The notes beneath the pieces are model-generated. The model was not told the origin of the DNA, made no database searches, and saw nothing but the letters and a program-made list of their open reading frames with translations. Both the position numbers and the translations under genes were made by a program. Below are positions 22,420 to 29,996 of a DNA stretch of 38,820 nucleotides, one piece after another; position 1 is the stretch's first letter; each line of letters starts with the position of its first letter. Source of the DNA: Ignavibacteriales bacterium (GTDB taxonomy: Bacteria; Bacteroidota; Ignavibacteria; UBA10030); the NCBI GenBank assembly GCA_016193365.1, contig JACPSI010000003.1, forward strand, positions 1-38,820. Direction: 5' to 3'.

Positions 22420-23970
22420 TTAACTGAGTGTCTGCGTCCAGCTCCTCTGCGTGCCAACAACACGTACCGTGACCCGTTCGCCGGGAACATAGTTGATATT
22501 CGATGCTTTCGGTAGGATTCGATTCTTTCTTGTCACCGTCATCAGGTCACTTTCTGCAGAGCTGGAAATCTCGATGTCCAGATTTCCTTCTACGTCAAAG
22601 TCTTTGACAACCCACACTTGAATTTTTCCGTCTATTCCCTTGCTGAGGCGAAACATTGGATGCTCTTCCAGAGGCCGGTCCTCACTCGCTGCTAATGGAG
22701 GAGTAGGGGACTTTGCTTCAGCTCCCTTGAATATCAGCAATGTTGCATCCGAGCTCAGAGCAGATTTCTCTTTCATCAATGTGAGCCTTAATTTTTGTGT
22801 CTTTGCTTCTCTGACCGTGTGCGGAAAAACAAAAAGGTTGCGATTGCGTTCGCGTAATTCTGAGAGTGCTATGGTATCACTTACCCCCCTATTTGATGTC
22901 AACACTAACCGGTATCCCCCGCGGTCATTCCCGATGGCGTCGTAAGGTTCAAGCGTGAACGTTATGGGGACAGATTCAGCAATACGCGAAAAACCCGGGA
23001 CATCCAAGAACTTCACTCGGGGAAGGATCGGGACATCGGAATGAGCTTTTTGAAAAGGCTCGACGATCAGCAATGATCCGACAGCCAGTAGTCCGAATGC
23101 TACACTTGCCACCGCAAGCTTGCCAAGAGCGGCAAAGGACTTCGAAGGTCTGCCCGTCGAAGCTCGCCCCGAACGACAATAAGCAACGGCAACTGAAATA
23201 TTGTCTTTGCCGCCCGCTTCATTTGCGACATCAATCAGCCTCTGAGACGCGCTCTCGGCATCCGGCGATGACTTCAGGATGGCCTTGATTTCCTGGTCCG
23301 GAAGCGACCCATGCAAACCGTCGCTGCACAAAAGGACTATGTCATCCGGCTGAAGCCTGATTCTGTTGAACCGCGGAGAAACGGTTTCGACCGTGCCGAG
23401 GGCCTGCGTCAGTACATTCTTTTTAGGATGAACTCTCATGTCCTGATAGGTTATTCTTCCTTTCTTGTATAGATCCCAGACATAACTGTCGTCTTCTGTT
23501 GCCAGAAAGATCTCGTTGTCGCGAACGATATAACAGCGGCTGTCCCCTACCCATCCCACAAGAAGGACGGAGGAACCCGTCTCTGCTTCATAGGAAATAA
23601 GTCCAACGACGCACGTGCAACCCATCGTTCGTAGAAGGTCAAAAGACTTTGCACGCTCAACAATCCTCTTGTTCATCCGCGCGAAGACCTCATTCATCAA
23701 CGCCGGGTATTCGTTGGCGTCGACTCCCATCTCGTGTGCGAGGTTGGCACACCCGCCTCTGACAAAAAGGTGTTCAAGATATTCGCATGTCATCTTGCTG
23801 GCGATATCTCCGGCATCATGACCACCCATTCCGTCTGAAACTGTAAGCACACCGACAACACCGTTTTTCATTCCCGATTTGTCGGATGCGGAAAAACAAT
23901 AATCCTCGTTCAACTCTCTTTTGAGGCCGATATCGGTCCTGTAAGCGGAATCTATATAGAGTTTTCGCAT
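22420..23970 (-). CDS. Membrane-spanning PP2C Ser/Thr phosphatase with periplasmic tail
   Basis: The 516-residue protein has an N-terminal PP2C domain (about 6-266) with NED (21-23), SDGMGGHDAG (45-54), GDSRCY, SDG (216-218) and DNISV (256-260), all the metal and phosphate residues of the family. A membrane helix (about 283-303) is followed by about 210 residues predicted outside the cytoplasm, beta-rich and with two Ig-like stretches. It should dephosphorylate targets of the adjacent kinase. A periplasmic domain on the phosphatase rather than on the kinase reverses the common arrangement. ATG at 23970 fits the usual family N-terminus and avoids overlap with the gene before it; ATG at 24009 is possible and would overlap that gene by 25 bases. 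Confidence 0.93.
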   Translation of the reverse strand: MRKLYIDSAYRTDIGLKRELNEDYCFSASDKSGMKNGVVGVLTVSDGMGGHDAGDIASKMTCEYLEHLFVRGGCANLAHEMGVDANEYPALMNEVFARMNKRIVERAKSFDLLRTMGCTCVVGLISYEAETGSSVLLVGWVGDSRCYIVRDNEIFLATEDDSYVWDLYKKGRITYQDMRVHPKKNVLTQALGTVETVSPRFNRIRLQPDDIVLLCSDGLHGSLPDQEIKAILKSSPDAESASQRLIDVANEAGGKDNISVAVAYCRSGRASTGRPSKSFAALGKLAVASVAFGLLAVGSLLIVEPFQKAHSDVPILPRVKFLDVPGFSRIAESVPITFTLEPYDAIGNDRGGYRLVLTSNRGVSDTIALSELRERNRNLFVFPHTVREAKTQKLRLTLMKEKSALSSDATLLIFKGAEAKSPTPPLAASEDRPLEEHPMFRLSKGIDGKIQVWVVKDFDVEGNLDIEISSSAESDLMTVTRKNRILPKASNINYVPGERVTVRVVGTQRSWTQTLS

Positions 23971-23984
23971 CAGAGGCTCAAATG

Positions 23985-24275
23985 CTAAGGGTTGACCATT
24001 CCAAGGCATCGCAACTCAAATTCAGACGAGATTCCAGCGTCGTGGACAAGCTGGAATTTCTTGTTGAATTTCGAATTGTACATCTCAAAAAAACTCCGAA
24101 TTTTACCGGCTAATTCCAATCCGGTAAAGGAGCGAGAATTGTCCGCGTCCCGATATGCGATTTCCCATGCATATTGATCGTAGTTGTTCATGACCGCGAG
24201 AATATTTTTCAGATAATCTTCCTCGACAAGGTCCCCTCCTTCAAAGATCTTTTTTTCAAGTCGCACGACCGACAT
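23985..24275 (-). CDS. Small protein of unknown function overlapping the gene upstream
   Basis: This frame encodes about 96 residues from ATG at 24275 (TTG at 24284 gives 99). It looks like a soluble, mostly helical protein, with KKIFEGGDLVEEDYLKNIL and a KIRSFFEMYNSKF helix. I do not recognise it. Its beginning overlaps the last 67 bases of the outer-membrane-type gene in another frame, and neither start has a ribosome site, so initiation may depend on coupling. A sequencing frameshift joining the two frames is an alternative. It lies 14 bases before the PP2C gene in the same operon and has sensible protein composition beyond the overlap, so I keep it as probably real. Confidence 0.6.
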   Translation of the reverse strand: MSVVRLEKKIFEGGDLVEEDYLKNILAVMNNYDQYAWEIAYRDADNSRSFTGLELAGKIRSFFEMYNSKFNKKFQLVHDAGISSEFELRCLGMVNP

Positions 24276-25180
24276 GGCCGGCAAGCGGGTTTGAATGTCG
24301 CGTTCTGCCCATTGCTTCCTGCAAAACTGTCCCCGCCCGAAGGATGCTGAGAGGCTGACAGTTCATTTCGGAGGCTTTGTATTTCAGAAACGAGGTTTTG
24401 CACAACGGAAACTAGTGTCGGGGAGTCTTTCGTCTCTTTCTTCTGCGCATCGCGGAGCTTCTCATGCATGGCAACAAGTGAATCCTCGGTCACCCGGACT
24501 CTCTGCCGGAGTGCATCGTTGTATTCATGACTCTCGCGGGTGTTGCTCAACTCACGTCCCAATCCGAAAGACAGGCCGAGATTCAGAGTCTCATACACAT
24601 CCGACCACAGGAATGGCTTTCTGTTGACCGTTGTCCATTGATATTCAAGGGATGCAGTCATGAACTCAAAAAGTTTCACATCCAGGCCGACGCCAATTCC
24701 TCTGGTTAGCACACCCGAAAAATTCCCGGTATTGTAATTCCTCATGGAGGGAAATCCCAACGTTGGAAAAACGGAGATACCCACATTGTCGGAGAATCCG
24801 GACACTTGGAACAAGGGCGAGACCGGGATTTTCATCCCGATCTCAAAGAACTCGACTGTAATATCATTTGCCAGACTGCCTTTCTGATGCCACGTCCCTG
24901 CGCCCGCTTGAACTTGAAGCATCACCTGACGTCCAAAGTAGGAACTCTCACTTCTGCCTGGAGAAATATCAAAAAGAAATATGCTTACGCCTGCGATTCC
25001 AAGTGACCCGTAATGATCGCGGCTCACAATTGCACGCGCCTTGGAGTCGATTGCCACCAGCTCAAAAGCAGAAGCTAATCCGGATTGCTCGTTATACACC
25101 GGTTGGGTCTGAAGTCCCTGTACGAAGACAACAGACAATCCCAGACTTCCAATGACAACTCTCGAGATATGCTTGATCAT
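24209..25180 (-). CDS. Outer-membrane-type beta protein with C-terminal coiled coil
   Basis: The 323-residue protein has a signal peptide (about 1-24) and a series of alternating amphipathic strands (about 55-220, for example SLGIAGVSIFLFD, ITVEFFEIGMKIPV, ASLEYQWTTV), as in small outer-membrane barrels. A helical, coiled-coil-prone segment follows (about 225-290), then a polar, cysteine-containing tail. The start at 25180 has GGAG 6 bases upstream; the longer frame to 25204 lacks one. It is second in the nine-gene operon, 28 bases after the receiver gene. A barrel with a periplasmic coiled coil could pass envelope state to the periplasmic domains of the VWA-FHA and PP2C proteins, but this is inferred only from context. 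The frame overlaps the next gene by 67 bases. Confidence 0.78.
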   Translation of the reverse strand: MIKHISRVVIGSLGLSVVFVQGLQTQPVYNEQSGLASAFELVAIDSKARAIVSRDHYGSLGIAGVSIFLFDISPGRSESSYFGRQVMLQVQAGAGTWHQKGSLANDITVEFFEIGMKIPVSPLFQVSGFSDNVGISVFPTLGFPSMRNYNTGNFSGVLTRGIGVGLDVKLFEFMTASLEYQWTTVNRKPFLWSDVYETLNLGLSFGLGRELSNTRESHEYNDALRQRVRVTEDSLVAMHEKLRDAQKKETKDSPTLVSVVQNLVSEIQSLRNELSASQHPSGGDSFAGSNGQNATFKPACRPCRSCDLKKRSLKEGTLSRKII

Positions 25181-25208
25181 TTGTTCTCCAGATAAATTGC
25201 ACATATCT

Positions 25209-25631
25209 TTATGAGCCCGGTTTCAGGGGAATTACGTTTTGACGACGCACATTGAGATGCTTTGGCAATGTTTTTCTGAGCCTTCCCAGGACTTTCGGCA
25301 GGTCTTCCTTCAGAGAAGCTTTATGGATGTATCCATCCGCACCGATAAGGTCCGCTATAGCCTCGTAGGTGTGCTCGTCGTGAACCGTGACATAAACGAT
25401 ACGCGTGCTTGGAGATTCCAGCTTGAGTTTTCTGCCTACAATAAGCCCATTCAGTACCGGCATGCTAATATCCAGCGTAATGATGTCTGGCTTGAGCACC
25501 TGGGCAAGCAGAATTGTCTCAACACCATCCTGAGCCTGAGCAACGACTTTGACACCCCGTTGCTTCTCAAGGAGTTTTGCAAAAGCTGACCTGAACTCTT
25601 TATTGTCATCCGCCACAAGAATCTTCATCAT
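25209..25631 (-). CDS. Stand-alone response regulator receiver
   Basis: The 140-residue protein is a single receiver domain (about 2-121) with D8/D9, phosphorylatable D54 (TLDISMP), T82 and K104, followed by a short tail (NVRRQNVIPLKPGS) but no output domain. Such proteins shuttle phosphate or bind a partner when phosphorylated. The receiver resembles NarL-type ones (VHDEHTYEA, GADGYIHKASLKEDL), suggesting loss of the DNA-binding half. ATG at 25631 is chosen because GGAGG lies 8-9 bases upstream. It is the first gene of the operon, so it may link the two hybrid kinases to the Ser/Thr branch or to another pathway. Confidence 0.92.
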   Translation of the reverse strand: MMKILVADDNKEFRSAFAKLLEKQRGVKVVAQAQDGVETILLAQVLKPDIITLDISMPVLNGLIVGRKLKLESPSTRIVYVTVHDEHTYEAIADLIGADGYIHKASLKEDLPKVLGRLRKTLPKHLNVRRQNVIPLKPGS

Positions 25632-26037
25632 CTTATCTTCCCTCCGGAACAATGATATGCAACGATAGAGAAGTGAAGACATTTTAACAATCGGTTGTAT
25701 CGTGTAATTTTGGGACTACATCGGTTGCGGGAGCGCAATTACAAATAATCTTGTAGGATATACACACTGTATAAGAAGGTTACAGTGAACGGGCAGCGCC
25801 AAGCTCGCGTTCGAGTTGATCCAAAAGTTTCCAGACTGATTTATCGCTCAAATCTTCTCTTCCCCGAAGGTTCGAAACTAGAAAAGATGAGCATGAATTC
25901 CTTTCGGCTTTCAATGATAAGTACTCGGGAGTGTTATTTCTTTAGCCGCAATTCACTTGATAGCCTTAGAAGTGGCTTCTTTTTGCTTTTCATTAACTTC
26001 TTTGTATATTTACTGCTCAAAAGTCACGCCTGTATTG
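25632..26037. other. Divergent intergenic region before pdhA
   Basis: This 406-base region separates the nine-gene minus-strand operon from the pyruvate dehydrogenase genes. It holds a good promoter candidate for pdhA (25982-26012). I could not place a promoter for the minus-strand operon. A plus-strand open frame of 97 codons (25785-26078) overlaps pdhA in another frame and ends in low-complexity hydrophobic residues; I do not consider it a gene. No riboswitch or RNA gene is seen. Confidence 0.6.
25982..26012 (+). promoter_or_regulatory. Bacteroidota-type promoter for pdhA
   Basis: TTTG (25982-25985), a 19-base spacer and TATATTTA (26005-26012) match the Bacteroidota consensus TTTG, 19-21 bases, TAnnTTTG in all but the last base. 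Transcription would begin near 26018-26020, giving a leader of about 20 bases with no ribosome site, which is common in this phylum. Confidence 0.6.
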
Positions 26038-27066
26038 ATGAACGAGCCTCTTACCGCTGTCAAAGAGTCAAGAATTGAGTCCAAGCTTCAGGGACTACCA
26101 AAGAAAGTCCTTCTGGGCTGGTATGACGAGATGTTGCTTTCCCGGCGTTTTGAGGAAAAATGCGCTCAGTTGTACCAAATGGGCCAAATCGGGGGGTTCT
26201 GTCACCTGTATAATGGCCAGGAGGCTGTTTCCACGGGTGCCATTCATGCGATAAATCATGACGACTATGTCATTACTGCATACAGGGACCATGTTCAGGC
26301 CATTTCGAAAGGCGTTGACCCCAAACCCATTATGGCGGAATTGCTTCAAAAGTACACAGGAACGACGAAGGGCAAAGGAGGGTCGATGCACATTTTCGAC
26401 AGGGATAAGAATTTTCTTGGTGGCCACGCTATAGTTGGCAGCCACATACCAATTGCGGCGGGAGTAGCATTCGCCGCGAAATACAGGAATGAGCGAAAGG
26501 TCTGCCTGTGTTTCATGGGAGACGGCGCAACAAACATCGGAACCTTTCACGAAGCGCTGAACCTCGCATCCCTCTGGAAACTTCCTGTCATCTACATCAT
26601 CGAAAACAATCTCTACGGAATGGGCACGGCAGTCGAGCGCGCTTCGGCGGTTGAAGACCTGACGAAAAAGGCTCTCGCCTACGACATGCGAAGCGCCGTC
26701 ATCGGAGGCCACGATGTGCTTGAGGTCTACCGAACAATCAAGTCAGCAGTGGATCATGCCCGGGAGACCTACGAGCCGTCTCTTATCGAAGTGAGAACGT
26801 ATCGATATCGTGGGCATTCCCAGTCCGACCCGGTCCACGGACACTATCGGACAAAAGAAGAAGTCGAGGAAGAACGGAAAAAAGACCCGATTCTCATTTT
26901 TGCGGGAGTTCTGAAATCTGCAAATCTTATCGACGACGACTACATCGAAAGCGCAGAGAAAAAAGTCAAGAAGATAGTGACCGAGTGCGTCCAATTCGCG
27001 GAAAACAGTCCCGAGCCCCCTCTTGACGAACTGTACAAGGACGTTTATTACGATTCCGGTAGATAG
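26038..27066 (+). CDS. pdhA: Pyruvate dehydrogenase E1 component, alpha subunit
   Basis: The 342-residue protein is the alpha half of the heterotetrameric E1 that decarboxylates pyruvate with thiamine diphosphate and transfers the acetyl group to lipoyl-E2. The cofactor motif starts at GDGATN (161-166) and ends at ENN (189-191), the family spacing. TKGKGGSMH (110-118) and YRYRGHSQSDP match PDH E1-alpha. Branched-chain 2-oxoacid dehydrogenase E1 shares the fold, but the motifs and gene order favour pyruvate. ATG at 26038 fits the usual length and the promoter above; a longer frame from 25957 would include the promoter and is rejected. pdhB follows after 3 bases. Confidence 0.93.
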   Translation: MNEPLTAVKESRIESKLQGLPKKVLLGWYDEMLLSRRFEEKCAQLYQMGQIGGFCHLYNGQEAVSTGAIHAINHDDYVITAYRDHVQAISKGVDPKPIMAELLQKYTGTTKGKGGSMHIFDRDKNFLGGHAIVGSHIPIAAGVAFAAKYRNERKVCLCFMGDGATNIGTFHEALNLASLWKLPVIYIIENNLYGMGTAVERASAVEDLTKKALAYDMRSAVIGGHDVLEVYRTIKSAVDHARETYEPSLIEVRTYRYRGHSQSDPVHGHYRTKEEVEEERKKDPILIFAGVLKSANLIDDDYIESAEKKVKKIVTECVQFAENSPEPPLDELYKDVYYDSGR

Positions 27067-27069
27067 ACC

Positions 27070-28053
27070 ATGCCCCCCGTAAATCTCAGAGAAGCTCTCC
27101 GACAGGCCATCGATGAAGAAATGGCACGCGACGATCGCGTCTTTTTGATGGGTGAGGAAGTTGCCCACTATCAGGGAGCGTACAAAGTCAGTCAGGGCCT
27201 CCTGCAGAAATATGGCGAGCGTCGAATCATTGACACTCCCATCGCCGAAGCGGGGTTCGCCGGCATTGGCATCGGCGCAGCAATGGTAGGACTCCGGCCC
27301 ATCGTCGAATTCATGACGTGGAATTTCTCGCTCGTGGCGTTCGACCAGATTGTTAACAATGCAGCGAAAATGCATTCAATGTCAGGCGGACATTTCCATG
27401 TGCCTATTGTGTTTCGGGGACCAGGCGGTGCTGCACATAATCTTGCCGCAACGCATTCACAAGCTCTGGAATCAATTTATGCCCACGTCCCTGGTCTCAA
27501 GGTCGTAATGCCTTCCACATGCGAGGATGCAAAAGGATTGCTCAAGACCTCCATTAGAGACGAAAACCCCGTGATCTTTATCGAAAGCGAAGTCATGTAT
27601 GGAGACAAGGGTGAAATCCCTGAGGGTGAATACACTATTCCTTTGGGTGTTGGAAAGAAAGTCCGAGAAGGAAAAGACATTACCATCGTGTCATGGGCAA
27701 AAGTTTTAGCCCACGTGACGACAAAAGCCGTTGCGGAACTTGTCCAGGAAGGAATCGATGTTGAGCTCATCGACCCTCGGACCATAAAACCGATGGATTA
27801 CGACCTGATCGTCGATTCTGTCAAGAAAACAAACCGTCTGGTTATTGTCGAAGAGGGATGGCCGTTCGCAGGAGTCGGAGCACAAATTTCTCATGAAGTG
27901 ACAAACCGTGCGTTCGACTATCTCGATTCTCCGGTTGAGCGAGTCACTCAGGAGGATGTGCCCTTGCCCTATGCGCACAATCTTGAGGCGGCCTCACTTC
28001 CCAGCATCGAAAAAATCATTCGGGCCTCGAAAAAAGTACTCTACGCCGATTAA
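27070..28053 (+). CDS. pdhB: Pyruvate dehydrogenase E1 component, beta subunit
   Basis: The 327-residue protein pairs with E1-alpha to form the active sites and binds E2. Family features are NLREALRQAIDEEM at the start, FLMGEEV and a DTPIAEAGFAGIGIGAA segment; the pyrimidine-binding glutamate is expected in the GEEVAHYQGAYK region. PIVFRGPGG and the C-terminal LIDPRTIKP, VIVEEGWPFAGVGA and VPLPYAHNLE segments match PDH-type E1-beta. Length is normal. It starts 3 bases after pdhA and 12 bases before the E2 gene, so all three are one transcript and should be made in similar amounts. Confidence 0.95.
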   Translation: MPPVNLREALRQAIDEEMARDDRVFLMGEEVAHYQGAYKVSQGLLQKYGERRIIDTPIAEAGFAGIGIGAAMVGLRPIVEFMTWNFSLVAFDQIVNNAAKMHSMSGGHFHVPIVFRGPGGAAHNLAATHSQALESIYAHVPGLKVVMPSTCEDAKGLLKTSIRDENPVIFIESEVMYGDKGEIPEGEYTIPLGVGKKVREGKDITIVSWAKVLAHVTTKAVAELVQEGIDVELIDPRTIKPMDYDLIVDSVKKTNRLVIVEEGWPFAGVGAQISHEVTNRAFDYLDSPVERVTQEDVPLPYAHNLEAASLPSIEKIIRASKKVLYAD

Positions 28054-28065
28054 TCAGGATTTCTC

Positions 28066-29316
28066 ATGGCCGTTGCGGTAAAAATGCCAAAATTGAGCGA
28101 TACGATGACGGAAGGTGTCATCCTCAAATGGCTGAAGAAAGAAGGGGAGAAAGTAACGCAAGGCGACATCATCGTTGAAATCGAATCCGACAAAGCGGAT
28201 ATGGAACTGGAGGCATTCGATACGGGAACTTTGCGTAAGATTGTTGTGCCCGAAGGCGGCAAAGCTCCCATCGGATCTTTGATCGCGGTGATCGGTGAGC
28301 CCAGCGAAGATATTTCGTCGGTTCTGGCTTCCGCTTCGATGGCGAATGTGGAAAGCCAAGCCGCTCCGGCGCAGAAACCTCCTCTGGCAGCTGCTTCCGC
28401 ACCTCAAGTGATGTCGGAACCAGCTTCGACAGCTCCAGCGCCAAAGGGTCAGCCAACAGACGGACGCATCAAAGCTTCTCCTCTGGCCAAAAGGTTGGCG
28501 TCAGAGCACAAACTCACCATTCAGTCTATTCCTGGTAGCGGTCCGCTAGGCCGTGTCATAAAGCGGGATATTGAAGCGGCGCTCTCCGGAAAGATTCCGC
28601 TTACTCCAACATCTCAGGTTATTACTCCCGGAACGGCAGAAGAAGTCTCTCTCTCGCCCATTCGCAAGACTATTGCCAAACGAATGGCCGAGAGTAAACA
28701 AAGCGCGCCGCATTTCTATGTCACCATCGAAGCCGATATGGATGCTGCGATCGCTTTTCGCAATCAACTGAACAACGTTTTTGAGGCGAAAATAAGTTTT
28801 ACCGATATTATCATTAAAGCTTGTGCGTCCGCTCTTATGCGTCACCCTCAGGTCAACGCAACCTTTCTTGGGGACAAGATGCGGCAGCATCACTACGTGC
28901 ACATAGGAGTTGCCGTGGCTCTGGAAGACGGCCTCGTAACGCCGATTCTGCGAAACTGTGAACAAAAAGGGATCGGGCGCATCAATCAGGAACTCCGTGA
29001 CCTCGTCGACCGCGCACGGAATCGAAAACTTAAACCGGATGAGTATCAGGGAGCCACATTCACCATCAGTAACCTTGGCATGTTTGGCGTTGAGGATTTT
29101 GTCGCAATCATCAATCCACCCGAAGGAGCCATTCTCGCCGTTGGCGCGATCCTAGAAAAACCCGTGGTCAAGGATGGCCATGTGGTCGTGGGCCATACTA
29201 TGCGCGTGACGCTCTCGTCCGACCATCGCATCATCGACGGTGCAATCGCAGCGAGATTCCTCCAGGATCTGAAGAAAATGCTCGAGAATCCGGCCGCCCT
29301 CGTCTCGATAACATAA
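28066..29316 (+). CDS. pdhC: Pyruvate dehydrogenase E2, dihydrolipoamide acetyltransferase
   Basis: The 416-residue protein forms the complex core and transfers acetyl groups from lipoyl-lysine to CoA. In order: one lipoyl domain (about 2-78) with K43 in EIESDKADME, an Ala/Pro-rich linker (about 85-140), a peripheral-subunit-binding domain (about 142-180, KASPLAKRLA and GPLGRVIKRDI) and the catalytic domain (about 195-416) with the active site SSDHRIIDGA, H387 and D391. AGGA lies about 8 bases before the ATG. No E3 (lpd) gene follows in the window, so E3 must be encoded elsewhere. A terminator lies just after the gene. Confidence 0.95.
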   Translation: MAVAVKMPKLSDTMTEGVILKWLKKEGEKVTQGDIIVEIESDKADMELEAFDTGTLRKIVVPEGGKAPIGSLIAVIGEPSEDISSVLASASMANVESQAAPAQKPPLAAASAPQVMSEPASTAPAPKGQPTDGRIKASPLAKRLASEHKLTIQSIPGSGPLGRVIKRDIEAALSGKIPLTPTSQVITPGTAEEVSLSPIRKTIAKRMAESKQSAPHFYVTIEADMDAAIAFRNQLNNVFEAKISFTDIIIKACASALMRHPQVNATFLGDKMRQHHYVHIGVAVALEDGLVTPILRNCEQKGIGRINQELRDLVDRARNRKLKPDEYQGATFTISNLGMFGVEDFVAIINPPEGAILAVGAILEKPVVKDGHVVVGHTMRVTLSSDHRIIDGAIAARFLQDLKKMLENPAALVSIT

Positions 29317-29342
29317 ATGTCTGCCAACAATTGAGTGGAAAG

Positions 29343-29373
29343 AAGCCCGACGTTCGTCGGGTTTTCTTTTTTT
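29343..29373 (+). terminator. Rho-independent terminator after the PDH genes
   Basis: CCCGAC (29346-29351) and GTCGGG (29356-29361) form a stem around GTTC, extendable by two or three A-T or G-T pairs, followed by TTTTCTTTTTTT. The T-run ends 4 bases before the likely start of the transporter gene, so read-through would be needed if that gene has no promoter of its own. Confidence 0.85.
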
Positions 29374-29377
29374 GTGT

Positions 29378-29989
29378 ATGATCCAATCGGTCAAAGATCA
29401 AATTCGCCGGGAGATGTCGGGGGCTGCACTGCCGCTGATAGCTTTCAGCATGGCTCTGAATCTCTCCGTTGGACAAATCACCGGTGCCTTAAAGATACCC
29501 GTCTATCTTGATTCGCTCGGCACTGTTCTTTCGGCTGTTCTCCTCGGACCTTGGGCCGCCGTCGTAGCTGGATGCCTCTCCAACGTGTTGGCCGCTGCTC
29601 TCGGTAATCCAACCATGATGTTTTTTCTCCCTCCCATGATTGCGATCGGCGTATTTACCGGAATCGTCGCCCGCGCGGGTTGGTTTCGAAAAAGCTCGCT
29701 GTGCATTCTCGGCGGAGTGATACAAGGACTACTTGCTGCAGGACTCTCAGCGCCAATTTCTGCTCACCTCTTCGCAGGAACCACGATGGGAGGCGCCGAT
29801 TTCCTGGTTGTGTTTTTTCGTTCACACGGATACTCCATATTTGAAAGCGTTCTTTTTCAAGGGCTGTTGATGGACCCCGTCGATAAGGTCATAACGTATC
29901 TCGTCGTTTTTTCCCTCACACGCAACCTTCCCGGCCGGCTTGTGACCAGATTCCCGGGGGCATCGCACCTATCGACGTCCGGGGAATAG
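29378..29989 (+). CDS. ECF transporter substrate-binding (S) component
   Basis: The 203-residue protein is hydrophobic with about six membrane helices. Motifs such as KIPVYLDSLGTVLSAVLLGP and WAAVVAGCLSNVLAAALGNP are typical of S components, which capture a vitamin or similar cofactor and dock onto the T subunit. The T and two ATPase genes directly downstream support this. I cannot name the substrate: there is no upstream riboswitch and no biosynthetic gene in the operon. The adjacent PDH genes raise thiamine, lipoate or pantothenate as guesses. ATG at 29378 is preferred to a TTG two codons earlier; ATG at 29417 would also keep the first helix. No good ribosome site is visible for any of them. 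Confidence 0.82.
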   Translation: MIQSVKDQIRREMSGAALPLIAFSMALNLSVGQITGALKIPVYLDSLGTVLSAVLLGPWAAVVAGCLSNVLAAALGNPTMMFFLPPMIAIGVFTGIVARAGWFRKSSLCILGGVIQGLLAAGLSAPISAHLFAGTTMGGADFLVVFFRSHGYSIFESVLFQGLLMDPVDKVITYLVVFSLTRNLPGRLVTRFPGASHLSTSGE

Positions 29990-29996
29990 ACGAAAG

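Noticed and set aside
19575-23970. Type VI secretion control genes (PpkA, PppA, Fha set)
   Set aside because: The kinase, phosphatase and FHA trio resembles the regulatory set, but no structural type VI gene is present in the window.
25785-26078. A 97-codon plus-strand frame before pdhA
   Set aside because: It overlaps the promoter and first codons of pdhA, and its hydrophobic end comes from T-rich DNA.
26095-27375. Two long minus-strand open frames (205 and 210 codons) opposite pdhA and pdhB
   Set aside because: They lie opposite strongly conserved PDH genes, show no family features and have no ribosome site context. They are antisense shadows.
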